Shown piece after piece: positions 1-6,616 of a stretch of 19,381 bases of DNA. The position numbers and the translations under genes are program-made. The notes beneath the pieces were generated by a model that saw only the letters and a list, made by a program, of their open reading frames with translations, made no database searches and was not told the origin of the DNA. The stretch's first letter is position 1, and each line of letters opens with the position of its first letter. The stretch comes from an uncultured Lachnospiraceae bacterium. GTDB taxonomy: Bacteria > Bacillota > Clostridia > Lachnospirales > Lachnospiraceae. The stretch covers positions 1 through 19,381 of the forward strand of contig CADCQV010000102.1 in assembly GCA_902803625.1 (NCBI GenBank), given 5' to 3'.

Positions 1-2
1 CA

Positions 3-515
3 GCAAGGGCAGCAGCAGCACTTGCACAGGGCGAAGCAAACAAGGCAGCAGGCCAGGCAGCAGCAGCGATCGGCCAGTCAGATCTTGCAGCACAGGCAGC
101 AGCAGCGCTTGCAAAGGGCGAGGCAGAGAAGGCAGCAGGCCAGGCAGCAGCAGCAATCGGCCAGTCAGATCTTGCAGCACAGGCAGCAGCAGCGCTTGCA
201 AAGGGCGAAGCAGAGAAGGCAGCAGGCCAGGCGGCAGCAGCTATAGGCCAGTCAGGACTTGCAGCACAGGCAGCGGCAGCACTTGCACAGGGCGAAGCAA
301 ACAAGGCAGCAGGTCAGGCAGCAGCAGCAGTCGGCCAGTCTGAGCTTGCAGCGTTTTATCAGGATCAGCTCGCAAAGGGAGCAAGCCAGTTTGCAGTAGG
401 ATCAGCAGAATATGCAGCTTACCAGTCAGAACTTGCTGCAAAGGCAGCCCAGGTACTTGCAGCTTCCAAGGATATGGAGGCAAAGAGGGCAGCAGCAGCA
501 TCTCTTATAAAGTAA
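3..515 (+). CDS. Alanine-rich repeat protein, C-terminal part (5' end outside the window)
   Basis: This frame is open from the window edge to the TAA at 513-515 and is followed by a hairpin terminator, so I take it as the real frame; other open frames here are by-products of the repeat. It starts with four copies of a 29-residue unit (87 bp; unit starts at 21, 108, 195 and 282) of the form AAAALAxGEAxKAAGQAAAA, then xGQSxLAAQ. After it comes a degenerate Ala/Gln/Ser/Glu tail (about residues 115-170) ending AAAASLIK. The composition predicts almost continuous alpha helix; 29 residues is about eight helical turns, so one face would stay in register from unit to unit. No signal peptide, membrane segment or known domain is visible, but the N-terminus is missing. 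Function is not recognised. Near-identical DNA between units and almost exclusive GCA alanine codons suggest recent tandem expansion. Confidence 0.8.
   Translation, partial: ARAAAALAQGEANKAAGQAAAAIGQSDLAAQAAAALAKGEAEKAAGQAAAAIGQSDLAAQAAAALAKGEAEKAAGQAAAAIGQSGLAAQAAAALAQGEANKAAGQAAAAVGQSELAAFYQDQLAKGASQFAVGSAEYAAYQSELAAKAAQVLAASKDMEAKRAAAASLIK
9..356 (+). repeat. 87-bp in-frame tandem repeat, about four copies
   Basis: The anchor CTTGCA recurs at 21, 108, 195 and 282, exactly 87 bp apart. Copies two and three are almost identical and the outer two diverge slightly. Each unit encodes 29 residues rich in alanine. The left boundary is unknown because the array runs into the window edge; the right end decays after about 356. 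Confidence 0.9.
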
Positions 516-540
516 GATATACAGAAACAGTACGAAAAAC

Positions 541-570
541 AGGGCAGTCCATATCAGGGCTGCCCTTTTT
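541..570 (+). terminator. Rho-independent terminator after the alanine-rich gene
   Basis: AGGGCAG (541-547) pairs with CTGCCCT (560-566) around a 12-nt loop, and the 3' arm runs into five T residues (566-570). It lies 26 bp after the TAA of the upstream gene and 42 bp before ahcY. Confidence 0.85.
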
Positions 571-611
571 GGATAAGAAGTTCTTACGGTATATGGAAAA
601 AGGAGGAAAAA

Positions 612-1850
612 ATGGCAAGTGAAATACGTGATATAAACCTTTGGGAATCAGGAGCCAGAAAGATAGAATGGGTCCGCAGGAACTGCCCACTTCTTTCGAT
701 GCTTCATGAAGAATTTTCAAAGACAAAGCCATTTCAGGGAAAGAAGGTAGCACTTTCTGTTCATCTGGAGGCAAAGACCGCATATCTCTGTCTTACTATG
801 GCTGCCGGCGGAGCGGAGATGTATGTGACGGGAAGTAATCCGCTCTCAACCCAGGACGACGTGGCTGCGGCGCTGGTACACGAAGGACTGGAGGTTCACG
901 CTTGGCACGGCACAACGGATGAAGAATACAACAGCCATATAAGAGCCGTTCTTTCAAAGGGTCCGGATATCATCATTGATGACGGCGGAGACCTGGTTCA
1001 TATGATGCACACCGAATTCAAGGATCTGGCGTCAAAGGTCATCGGGGGATGCGAGGAAACCACTACAGGTATACTTAGGCTTGAAGCCATGAACAGGGAT
1101 AATAAGCTCTTATTCCCCATGGTCAGGGTAAATAACGCCCAGATGAAGCATTTCTTTGATAACAGATACGGCACGGGCCAGTCTGTCTGGGATGGCATAA
1201 ACAGGACAACAAACCTGATAGTAGCCGGAAAGATCGTCGTTGTCGCAGGCTATGGCTGGTGCGGAAAAGGAACGGCAATGAGGGCAAAAGGTCTCGGAGC
1301 CAGGGTTATCGTCACCGAGATAAATCCCGTCAAAGCCATTGAAGCCATAATGGACGGATTTGATGTAATGCCTATGAAGGAGGCTGCAGCTCTCGGAGAC
1401 TTCTTCGTAACAGTAACAGGCTGTGATAAGGTTATCGATGAAGAGGACTTCGCAGTAATGAAGGACGGAGCGATACTCTGCAATGCAGGGCATTTTGACT
1501 GCGAGATCGACATGGCGCGTCTGAGGGAGATTGCCGTTGAATCAAAGGAGATGAGAAACAATATCATGGGCTATAAGCTTTCCTCCGGACAGTGGCTCTA
1601 CGTCCTGGGAGAGGGAAGACTCGTGAACCTTGCCTGCGGCGATGGCCATCCTGCGGAGATCATGGATATGTCCTTTGCGATCCAGGCTCTGTCTGCAAAG
1701 TACCTTGTGGAGCATCACGGGGAGCTGAAGGAAAAGCTTATTGATGTGCCTGAGGAAGTGGACGTGGAGGTTGCAAAAAAGGAGCTTGAATTCCTCGGAA
1801 AACATATCGACGTTCTTACACCCGAGCAGGAAGCATACCTGAACAGCTGA
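612..1850 (+). CDS. ahcY: Adenosylhomocysteinase (S-adenosyl-L-homocysteine hydrolase)
   Basis: Cytosolic NAD-dependent enzyme that splits S-adenosylhomocysteine into adenosine and homocysteine, relieving product inhibition of methyltransferases. The 412-residue protein is the short form seen in archaea and Thermotoga, without the longer C-terminal Lys/Tyr tail of eukaryotic enzymes. Visible family residues: H51 in the SVHLEAKTA segment, SNPLSTQDD (75-83), DDGGDL (123-128), EETTTG (148-153), K179 and D183 spaced as in the human K186/D190 pair, the Rossmann motif GYGWCGKG (213-220), NAGHFDCEID (291-300) and a late GHPAEIMDMSF segment. A strong AGGAGG at 601-606 lies 5 nt before the ATG. I see no SAM or SAH riboswitch: only about 40 bp separate the gene from the preceding terminator. 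The next gene starts 1 bp after its stop. Confidence 0.96.
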   Translation: MASEIRDINLWESGARKIEWVRRNCPLLSMLHEEFSKTKPFQGKKVALSVHLEAKTAYLCLTMAAGGAEMYVTGSNPLSTQDDVAAALVHEGLEVHAWHGTTDEEYNSHIRAVLSKGPDIIIDDGGDLVHMMHTEFKDLASKVIGGCEETTTGILRLEAMNRDNKLLFPMVRVNNAQMKHFFDNRYGTGQSVWDGINRTTNLIVAGKIVVVAGYGWCGKGTAMRAKGLGARVIVTEINPVKAIEAIMDGFDVMPMKEAAALGDFFVTVTGCDKVIDEEDFAVMKDGAILCNAGHFDCEIDMARLREIAVESKEMRNNIMGYKLSSGQWLYVLGEGRLVNLACGDGHPAEIMDMSFAIQALSAKYLVEHHGELKEKLIDVPEEVDVEVAKKELEFLGKHIDVLTPEQEAYLNS

Positions 1851-1851
1851 T

Positions 1852-2940
1852 ATGAGATTAAGATACAAGCTTATCGCGGTATTTAGCGGAATAGTGCTGT
1901 TACCAACAGTACTGCTGTCAATATGCCTTATAGTCATCCGGAAAAATTATGCGGATATAATCGATTATTTCCTGAAACGGCCGGATGTAAAGGATCTTGC
2001 CATCAAGCTTGCACTATTGATCATTTCCATTCTCATATTGACGGGAATCATGCTGGTCTCCTTTATCTACAGGGAAATAGCCGTTCCGGTGGGGCAGCTC
2101 TCAGAGGGCACCCGCCGGATAGCCGAAGGAGACCTGGACTTCGAGATAGAGACCCCGGATGTCGAGGATACCATGGCTGAGCTTTGCCGGAGCTTCGAGT
2201 ATATGAGGAAGAAGCTGAAGGAATCCACGGAAAGGACCATCGAGAACGAGAGCGAAAACCGGAAGCTTATCAGTAACATTACCCACGATCTGAAAACCCC
2301 CGTTACCAGTATAAAGGGCTACGCCGAAGGATTGCTGGACGGGGTGGCGGATACCCCGGAAAAAAGGCAGAAGTACATACGGACCATATATAATAAAGCC
2401 AACGACATGGACAGGCTCATTAATGAGCTGACCTTTTATGCGGGAATCGACACCAACAGGATCCCCTACAGCTTTGCGAGGATAAATATCAGTGAATACT
2501 TCGATGATTGTGTGGATGAGATCGGAATGGATCTGGAGTCAAACAACATAGCGGTGGAGTATTCCAATGATCTGGACAGGGACACTAAGATAATAGCGGA
2601 CCCCGAGCAGCTGAAAAAGGTAATAAACAATATTATCGGGAATTCCGTAAAATATATGGATAAGGAAGAGGGCCGGATATATATCCGCCTGAAGGATGAG
2701 GAGGAAGCGGTCCTTATAGAGATAGAGGACAACGGAAGAGGGATCGACAATAAGGATGTGCCCTATATCTTTGACAGGTTCTACCGCACGGATACTTCAC
2801 GGAATTCTTCCAAGGGCGGCTCGGGGATCGGGCTGTCAATAGTAAAGAAGATAGTGGAGGATCACGGCGGAAGGGTATGGGCCCAGAGCCACCTTGGAGA
2901 AGGCACTGCTATTTTCCTGGAGTTCAGGAAAAACATATAG
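1852..2940 (+). CDS. Sensor histidine kinase with HAMP domain
   Basis: Membrane sensor of a two-component system, 362 residues. Order of parts: membrane helix 1 (about 7-29), a very short outside loop (about 30-48), membrane helix 2 (about 49-72), HAMP linker (about 73-126, with EGTRRIAEGDLDFEIE), HisKA dimerisation domain with phospho-acceptor H145 in SNITHDLKTPVTS, then an ATPase domain with N box (NNIIGNSVKY, from 259), G1 box DNGRGI (293-298), F box (IFDRFYR) and G2 box GGSGIGLSIV (322-331). All catalytic boxes are intact. The short outer loop argues for sensing within or close to the membrane. The ATG lies 1 bp after the ahcY stop with no well-placed ribosome site (a CAGGAAG lies about 20 nt upstream), so translation is probably coupled to ahcY. 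Signal unknown. The partner is the response regulator downstream. Confidence 0.95.
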   Translation: MRLRYKLIAVFSGIVLLPTVLLSICLIVIRKNYADIIDYFLKRPDVKDLAIKLALLIISILILTGIMLVSFIYREIAVPVGQLSEGTRRIAEGDLDFEIETPDVEDTMAELCRSFEYMRKKLKESTERTIENESENRKLISNITHDLKTPVTSIKGYAEGLLDGVADTPEKRQKYIRTIYNKANDMDRLINELTFYAGIDTNRIPYSFARINISEYFDDCVDEIGMDLESNNIAVEYSNDLDRDTKIIADPEQLKKVINNIIGNSVKYMDKEEGRIYIRLKDEEEAVLIEIEDNGRGIDNKDVPYIFDRFYRTDTSRNSSKGGSGIGLSIVKKIVEDHGGRVWAQSHLGEGTAIFLEFRKNI

Positions 2941-2955
2941 CGGGGCGACTATGTC

Positions 2956-2976
2956 ATTCTGAGCGAAGCGAAGAAT
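2956..2976 (+). repeat. Hairpin repeat, copy 1 (GCGAAGC core)
   Basis: Outer stem ATTCT/AGAAT, GA/GA internal mismatch, GC/GC inner pair and GAA loop; the centre reads GCGAAGC. The copy is preceded by TGTC and followed by CTTA. It is related to the copies at 3047, 3884, 18235 and 18281. Confidence 0.8.
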
Positions 2977-2994
2977 CTTATTGCGGGGCACTGC

Positions 2995-3079
2995 CGCGCT
3001 TAGCGCGTCAATACGTGCCCGTAAAATGTCCACTGGACATTTTACCATTCTGAGCAAAACGGAGAATCTTTGGCACGTA
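2995..3079. repeat. Cluster of nested inverted repeats between kinase and regulator genes
   Basis: Three perfect structures are visible. CGCGCT/AGCGCG (2995-3000 and 3002-3007) has a 1-nt centre. TACGTGCC (3012-3019) pairs with GGCACGTA (3072-3079). Inside that pair lies a 25-bp palindrome, 3021-3045, with 12-bp arms starting GTAAAATGTCCA around one base. A decayed copy of the hairpin repeat (3047-3067, ATTCT/AGAAT ends) also lies inside the outer pair. The whole 2941-3113 gap holds no gene and looks like an inserted non-coding element. Confidence 0.75.
3047..3067 (+). repeat. Hairpin repeat, copy 2 (decayed centre)
   Basis: The outer stem ATTCT/AGAAT and the left GAGC are kept, but the centre reads AAAACGG, so the inner GC pair is lost. 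It has the same 21-nt length as copy 1. Confidence 0.6.
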
Positions 3080-3113
3080 GGGATAAGCAGACCGGAATGG
3101 AGGTACTTTAAAA

Positions 3114-3803
3114 ATGAGCAGGATATTGATAATAGAGGATGAGGATTCCATAGCCGATCTTGAAAAGGACTATCTGGAGCTGTCGGATTTCGAGGTTACA
3201 ATTGAAAATGACGGAATGAAGGGACTGGATACTGCCATAAACGAGGACTGGGATCTTCTGATACTTGACCTTATGCTTCCGGGGATAGACGGCTTCGAGA
3301 TATGCAGGCGTATACGTGAGAGCCGAAACATGCCTATTATCATTGTATCCGCAAAAAAGGATGATATAGATAAGATAAGAGGGCTCGGGCTCGGCGCCGA
3401 TGACTATATGACAAAGCCATTTTCCCCGAGTGAGCTGGTGGCAAGGGTAAAAGCGCACCTTTCCCGGTATGAGCGCCTGGTTAACAGCGGGGTGGCCGTG
3501 AATGACATTATTGAAATACGTGGCCTAAAGATAGACAGAACCGCGAGAAGAGTATGGGTAAACGGAGAAGAAAAGCAGTTTACCACAAAGGAATTTGATC
3601 TGCTGACCTTCCTTGCATCGAATCCCGACCGGGTTTTTACAAAGGACGAGCTTTTCAGGAATATATGGGATATGGATTCCATAGGTGACATTGCCACTGT
3701 TACCGTTCATATCAAGAAGATCCGGGAAAAGGTGGAGGCAGACTCCTCAAACCCCCAGTATATCGAGACTATATGGGGCGTTGGCTACCGCTTCAGGGTG
3801 TGA
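3114..3803 (+). CDS. OmpR/PhoB-family response regulator
   Basis: Cytosolic DNA-binding partner of the upstream histidine kinase, 229 residues, the usual family length. Receiver domain about 1-115: acidic cluster IEDEDS (7-12), phospho-acceptor D52 in LLILDLMLPG, switch S79 in IIVSAKK and conserved K101 in MTKPFSP. Winged-helix DNA-binding domain about 130-229, with KEFDLLTFLASNPDRVFTK, the recognition-helix region TVTVHIKKIREK, and the wing ending IWGVGYRFRV. GGAGGT (3099-3104) lies 9 nt before the ATG. Gene order is kinase then regulator, the reverse of the usual arrangement, with a 173-bp gap filled by repeat structures. I saw no promoter in that gap, so co-transcription with the kinase is inferred. 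Targets unknown. Confidence 0.95.
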   Translation: MSRILIIEDEDSIADLEKDYLELSDFEVTIENDGMKGLDTAINEDWDLLILDLMLPGIDGFEICRRIRESRNMPIIIVSAKKDDIDKIRGLGLGADDYMTKPFSPSELVARVKAHLSRYERLVNSGVAVNDIIEIRGLKIDRTARRVWVNGEEKQFTTKEFDLLTFLASNPDRVFTKDELFRNIWDMDSIGDIATVTVHIKKIREKVEADSSNPQYIETIWGVGYRFRV

Positions 3804-3832
3804 TACCTGAATATCAGGATGCAGACCCTTCC

Positions 3833-3861
3833 TTGACATACTCTTAAGGCACGGCTAAAAT
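3833..3861 (+). promoter_or_regulatory. Sigma-A-type promoter for the proS operon
   Basis: TTGACA (3833-3838), a 17-nt spacer, and TAAAAT (3856-3861). The predicted start near 3868 leaves a leader of about 70 nt before proS. The leader is too short for a T-box and contains hairpin repeat copy 3. Confidence 0.8.
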
Positions 3862-3883
3862 CGAAGAAGTGTGTTTACCTGTT

Positions 3884-3905
3884 ATCCTGAGCGTTAGCGA
3901 AGGAT
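3884..3905 (+). repeat. Hairpin repeat, copy 3, in the proS leader
   Basis: Outer stem ATCCT/AGGAT, GA/GA mismatch, GC/GC pair and GTTA loop. Compared with copy 1 the third pair of the outer stem has changed from T-A to C-G on both sides, a compensatory change. It is followed by CTTTT. Confidence 0.7.
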
Positions 3906-3939
3906 CTTTTATCATCATATAGAAAAGAGGAATATAAAA

Positions 3940-5376
3940 ATGTCCGATAAGAAAAAAATGGTAGATGCCATAACCTCCATGGAGGAGGATTTCGCCCAGT
4001 GGTATACGGATATTGTCAAGCAGGCAGAGCTGATCGACTATTCAAGCGTCAAGGGGTGTCTCATAATCAAGCCCGCGGGTTACGCTCTGTGGGAAAATAT
4101 CCAGGCGGATATGGACAGGCGTTTCAAGGAAACGGGCGTAGAGAACGTATATATGCCCCTGTTTATCCCGGAGAGCCTGCTTCAGAAGGAAAAGGACCAT
4201 GTGGAGGGCTTTGCCCCGGAGGTTGCCTGGGTCACAATGGGCGGAGGTCAGGAGCTGGAAGAGCGGCTCTGCGTCCGTCCCACGTCGGAAACCCTCTTCT
4301 GTGATTTTTATAAAAACATCATACAGTCATACAGGGATCTTCCCAAGGTATATAATCAGTGGTGCTCGGTTGTCCGCTGGGAAAAGACCACAAGACCCTT
4401 CCTCCGTTCAAGGGAATTCCTGTGGCAGGAAGGCCACACCATGCATGAAACCGCAGAGGATGCGGAGGCACGTACAGTACAGATGCTGAATGTCTATGCG
4501 GACTTCTGCAGGGAAACACTGGCACTTCCCACAATACGGGGAAGGAAGACAGATAAGGAAAAGTTTGCGGGTGCCATAGCAACCTACACCATTGAAGCTA
4601 TGATGCATGACGGAAAGGCCTTACAGTCAGGCACCAGCCACAACTTCGGTGACGGCTTTGCGAAAGCCTACGGTATCCAGTTTACCGGAAGAGACAATAA
4701 GCTTCATACACCCCATCAGACCTCCTGGGGCGTTTCCACAAGGATCATCGGCGCCATGATCATGGTGCACGGAGACAATGACGGACTGGTGCTTCCTCCG
4801 AGGATCGCTCCGACCCAGGTGGTGATAATACCCATACAGCAGAGGAAGGAAGGCGTTCTGGAGGCAGCAGAAAAGCTGGCGGCGTCACTGTCAGAGCTGA
4901 AGGTAAAGGTGGACGACAGCGACAGGTCTCCGGGCTTCAAGTTTGCGGAGCAGGAAATGAGAGGCTTCCCCGTCCGCATAGAAATAGGACCCAAGGATAT
5001 AGAGCAGGGCAGCTGCGTCATCTGCCGCAGGGATACAAGGGAAAAGTACACTGTAAAGCTCGATGAGGTTCATGATTTCGTACTGAAGCTCTTAGACACG
5101 ATCCATAATGATATGTACGAGCGGGCAGAGAAGCACCTGAAGGAAAATATCTTCGACGCGAAAACCTATGATGAATTCAAGGATATCGCGGATAATAAGC
5201 CGGGCTTCATAAGGGCGATGTGGTGCGGAGATACCGCCTGCGAAGAAAAGATAAAGGAGGACACTACCGTTACGAGCAGATGTCTTCCCTGGGATGATAC
5301 GGAAGAGATCTCCGATACCTGTGTATGCTGCGGAAAGAAGGCAAAGCACCTCGTATACTGGGGCAAGGCATATTAA
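3940..5376 (+). CDS. proS: Prolyl-tRNA synthetase, archaeal/eukaryotic-like type
   Basis: Cytosolic class II aminoacyl-tRNA synthetase charging tRNA-Pro, 478 residues. It is the short type without the large editing insertion of the classical bacterial enzyme and with an extra C-terminal domain. Motif 1 lies around 40-76 (GCLIIKPAGYALWENI, then VYMPLFIP), motif 2 around 113-168 (RPTSETLF, VRWEKTTRPFLRSREFLWQE), and motif 3 around 264-290 (GVSTRIIGAMIMVHGDNDG, LPPRIAP). The anticodon-binding domain spans about 292-390. The C-terminal domain holds C429, C434, C448, C461, C463 and C464, a probable metal site, and ends in Tyr478 as is common in this type. AGAGG at 3926-3930 lies 9 nt before the ATG. 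It is first in a run with ackA, cca and the PEGA gene, behind a near-consensus promoter. Confidence 0.96.
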   Translation: MSDKKKMVDAITSMEEDFAQWYTDIVKQAELIDYSSVKGCLIIKPAGYALWENIQADMDRRFKETGVENVYMPLFIPESLLQKEKDHVEGFAPEVAWVTMGGGQELEERLCVRPTSETLFCDFYKNIIQSYRDLPKVYNQWCSVVRWEKTTRPFLRSREFLWQEGHTMHETAEDAEARTVQMLNVYADFCRETLALPTIRGRKTDKEKFAGAIATYTIEAMMHDGKALQSGTSHNFGDGFAKAYGIQFTGRDNKLHTPHQTSWGVSTRIIGAMIMVHGDNDGLVLPPRIAPTQVVIIPIQQRKEGVLEAAEKLAASLSELKVKVDDSDRSPGFKFAEQEMRGFPVRIEIGPKDIEQGSCVICRRDTREKYTVKLDEVHDFVLKLLDTIHNDMYERAEKHLKENIFDAKTYDEFKDIADNKPGFIRAMWCGDTACEEKIKEDTTVTSRCLPWDDTEEISDTCVCCGKKAKHLVYWGKAY

Positions 5377-5416
5377 ATAAGAAAAGTTGATCAATTGAAA
5401 GGAGTAATAGATAAAA

Positions 5417-6616
5417 ATGAAGGTTTTAGTCATCAACTGCGGAAGCTCATCACTTAAGTACCAGCTCATCAATACAGAGGACGGCACGGTATATGCCAAG
5501 GGTCTCTGTGACAGGATAGGGATAGACGGGAGTGCCATCGAATATAAAAAGGGCGATTCCGACAAGACTATAGAAAAGATCCCCCTTAAGGATCATTTGG
5601 ATGCAGTGGATGCAGTGATAAAGAAGCTGACCGACAAGGAAAACGGGGTTGTGGCTTCACTCAGCGAGATAGACGCTGTTGGACACAGGGTTGTCCATGG
5701 AGGAGAGAAGTTCTCCGATTCCGTAAGGATCAGTGAGGAAGTGATAAAGGCCGTGGAAGAATGCAACGACCTTGCACCCCTTCATAATCCCGCAAATATC
5801 ATCGGTATAAGAGCCTGTGAAAAGTTAATGCCGGGAGTTCCCCAGGTAGGAGTCTTTGACACGGCCTTCCACCAGACAATGGAGCCGAAGGCATATCTTT
5901 ACGGCATACCTTATGAATATTACAAGAAATACAAGATCCGCCGCTACGGCTTCCATGGAACAAGCCATGACTTTGTTTCGAAGCGCACGGCAGAGATCCT
6001 GAAAAAAGACATAAAGGATCTGAAGATCATAGTATGTCATCTCGGAAACGGAGCCTCCATAAGCGCTGTAAAGAACGGCAAGTCTGTGGACACCTCCATG
6101 GGACTCACACCCCTTGAGGGCCTTATAATGGGAACACGCTCTGGAGATCTGGACCCTTCAGTGATCACCTTCCTTATGCAGAAGGAAAAGCTTTCAGCAG
6201 CGGAGGTACTCGATATCCTGAATAAGAAGTCCGGAGTTCTCGGTCTGTCTGACGGCTTTTCATCCGATTTCCGTGATCTTGCGGAAGCAGCGGAAAAAGG
6301 AAATAAGGAAGCGGATACTGCTCTTGAAGCCTACGCTTTAAGGGTTGCAAAGTATATCGGCGCATATACCGCAGAGATGAACGGAGTCGATGCCATCACA
6401 TTCACTGCCGGAGCAGGTGAAAATAACGGGGCAGTCCGTGAAAGAGTATGTAAGTACCTGGGATTCCTCGGCACAAGCTTTGACGCAGAAAAGAATAAGC
6501 TCAGGGGCCAGGAGTTCTTCTTAACAAAGCCTGAGGACAAGGTACAGATACTGGTGGTTCCCACAGACGAAGAGCTCTCCATAGCGAGACAGACGGTAGA
6601 GGTATTATCTAATTGA
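5417..6616 (+). CDS. ackA: Acetate kinase
   Basis: Cytosolic enzyme interconverting acetyl phosphate plus ADP and acetate plus ATP, the ATP-yielding last step of acetate fermentation. The 399-residue length is typical. Visible motifs: NCGSSSLKYQLI (7-18), HRVVHGG with R91, FDTAFHQTM with D148, YGFHGTSHDFVSKR with H180, HLGNGASISAV (208-218), GTRSGDLDP with R241, TAGAGENN, and a C-terminal PTDEELSIA segment. R91, D148, H180 and R241 carry the same numbers as the catalytic residues known from the Methanosarcina thermophila enzyme. It starts 40 bp after proS; GGAG at 5401-5404 lies 12 nt before the ATG, a rather long spacing. The usual partner phosphotransacetylase (pta) is not in this window. 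The stop overlaps the cca start. Confidence 0.96.
   Translation: MKVLVINCGSSSLKYQLINTEDGTVYAKGLCDRIGIDGSAIEYKKGDSDKTIEKIPLKDHLDAVDAVIKKLTDKENGVVASLSEIDAVGHRVVHGGEKFSDSVRISEEVIKAVEECNDLAPLHNPANIIGIRACEKLMPGVPQVGVFDTAFHQTMEPKAYLYGIPYEYYKKYKIRRYGFHGTSHDFVSKRTAEILKKDIKDLKIIVCHLGNGASISAVKNGKSVDTSMGLTPLEGLIMGTRSGDLDPSVITFLMQKEKLSAAEVLDILNKKSGVLGLSDGFSSDFRDLAEAAEKGNKEADTALEAYALRVAKYIGAYTAEMNGVDAITFTAGAGENNGAVRERVCKYLGFLGTSFDAEKNKLRGQEFFLTKPEDKVQILVVPTDEELSIARQTVEVLSN

Noticed and set aside
22..246. Gln/Arg-rich reading frame over the 87-bp repeat
   Set aside because: It is a shifted reading of the alanine-rich repeat; only the frame ending at 515 stays open over the whole stretch and ends before a terminator.
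571..611. SAM/SAH riboswitch or separate promoter before ahcY
   Set aside because: Only about 40 bp are free between terminator and ATG. No riboswitch fold fits, and a possible TATATG would put the RNA start in the ribosome site.
3804..3822. Terminator after the response regulator (CCTGA/TCAGG hairpin)
   Set aside because: The stem has only five pairs and no T-run follows.
3862..3939. T-box leader for proS
   Set aside because: The leader is only about 70 nt and shows no T-box sequence or specifier structure.
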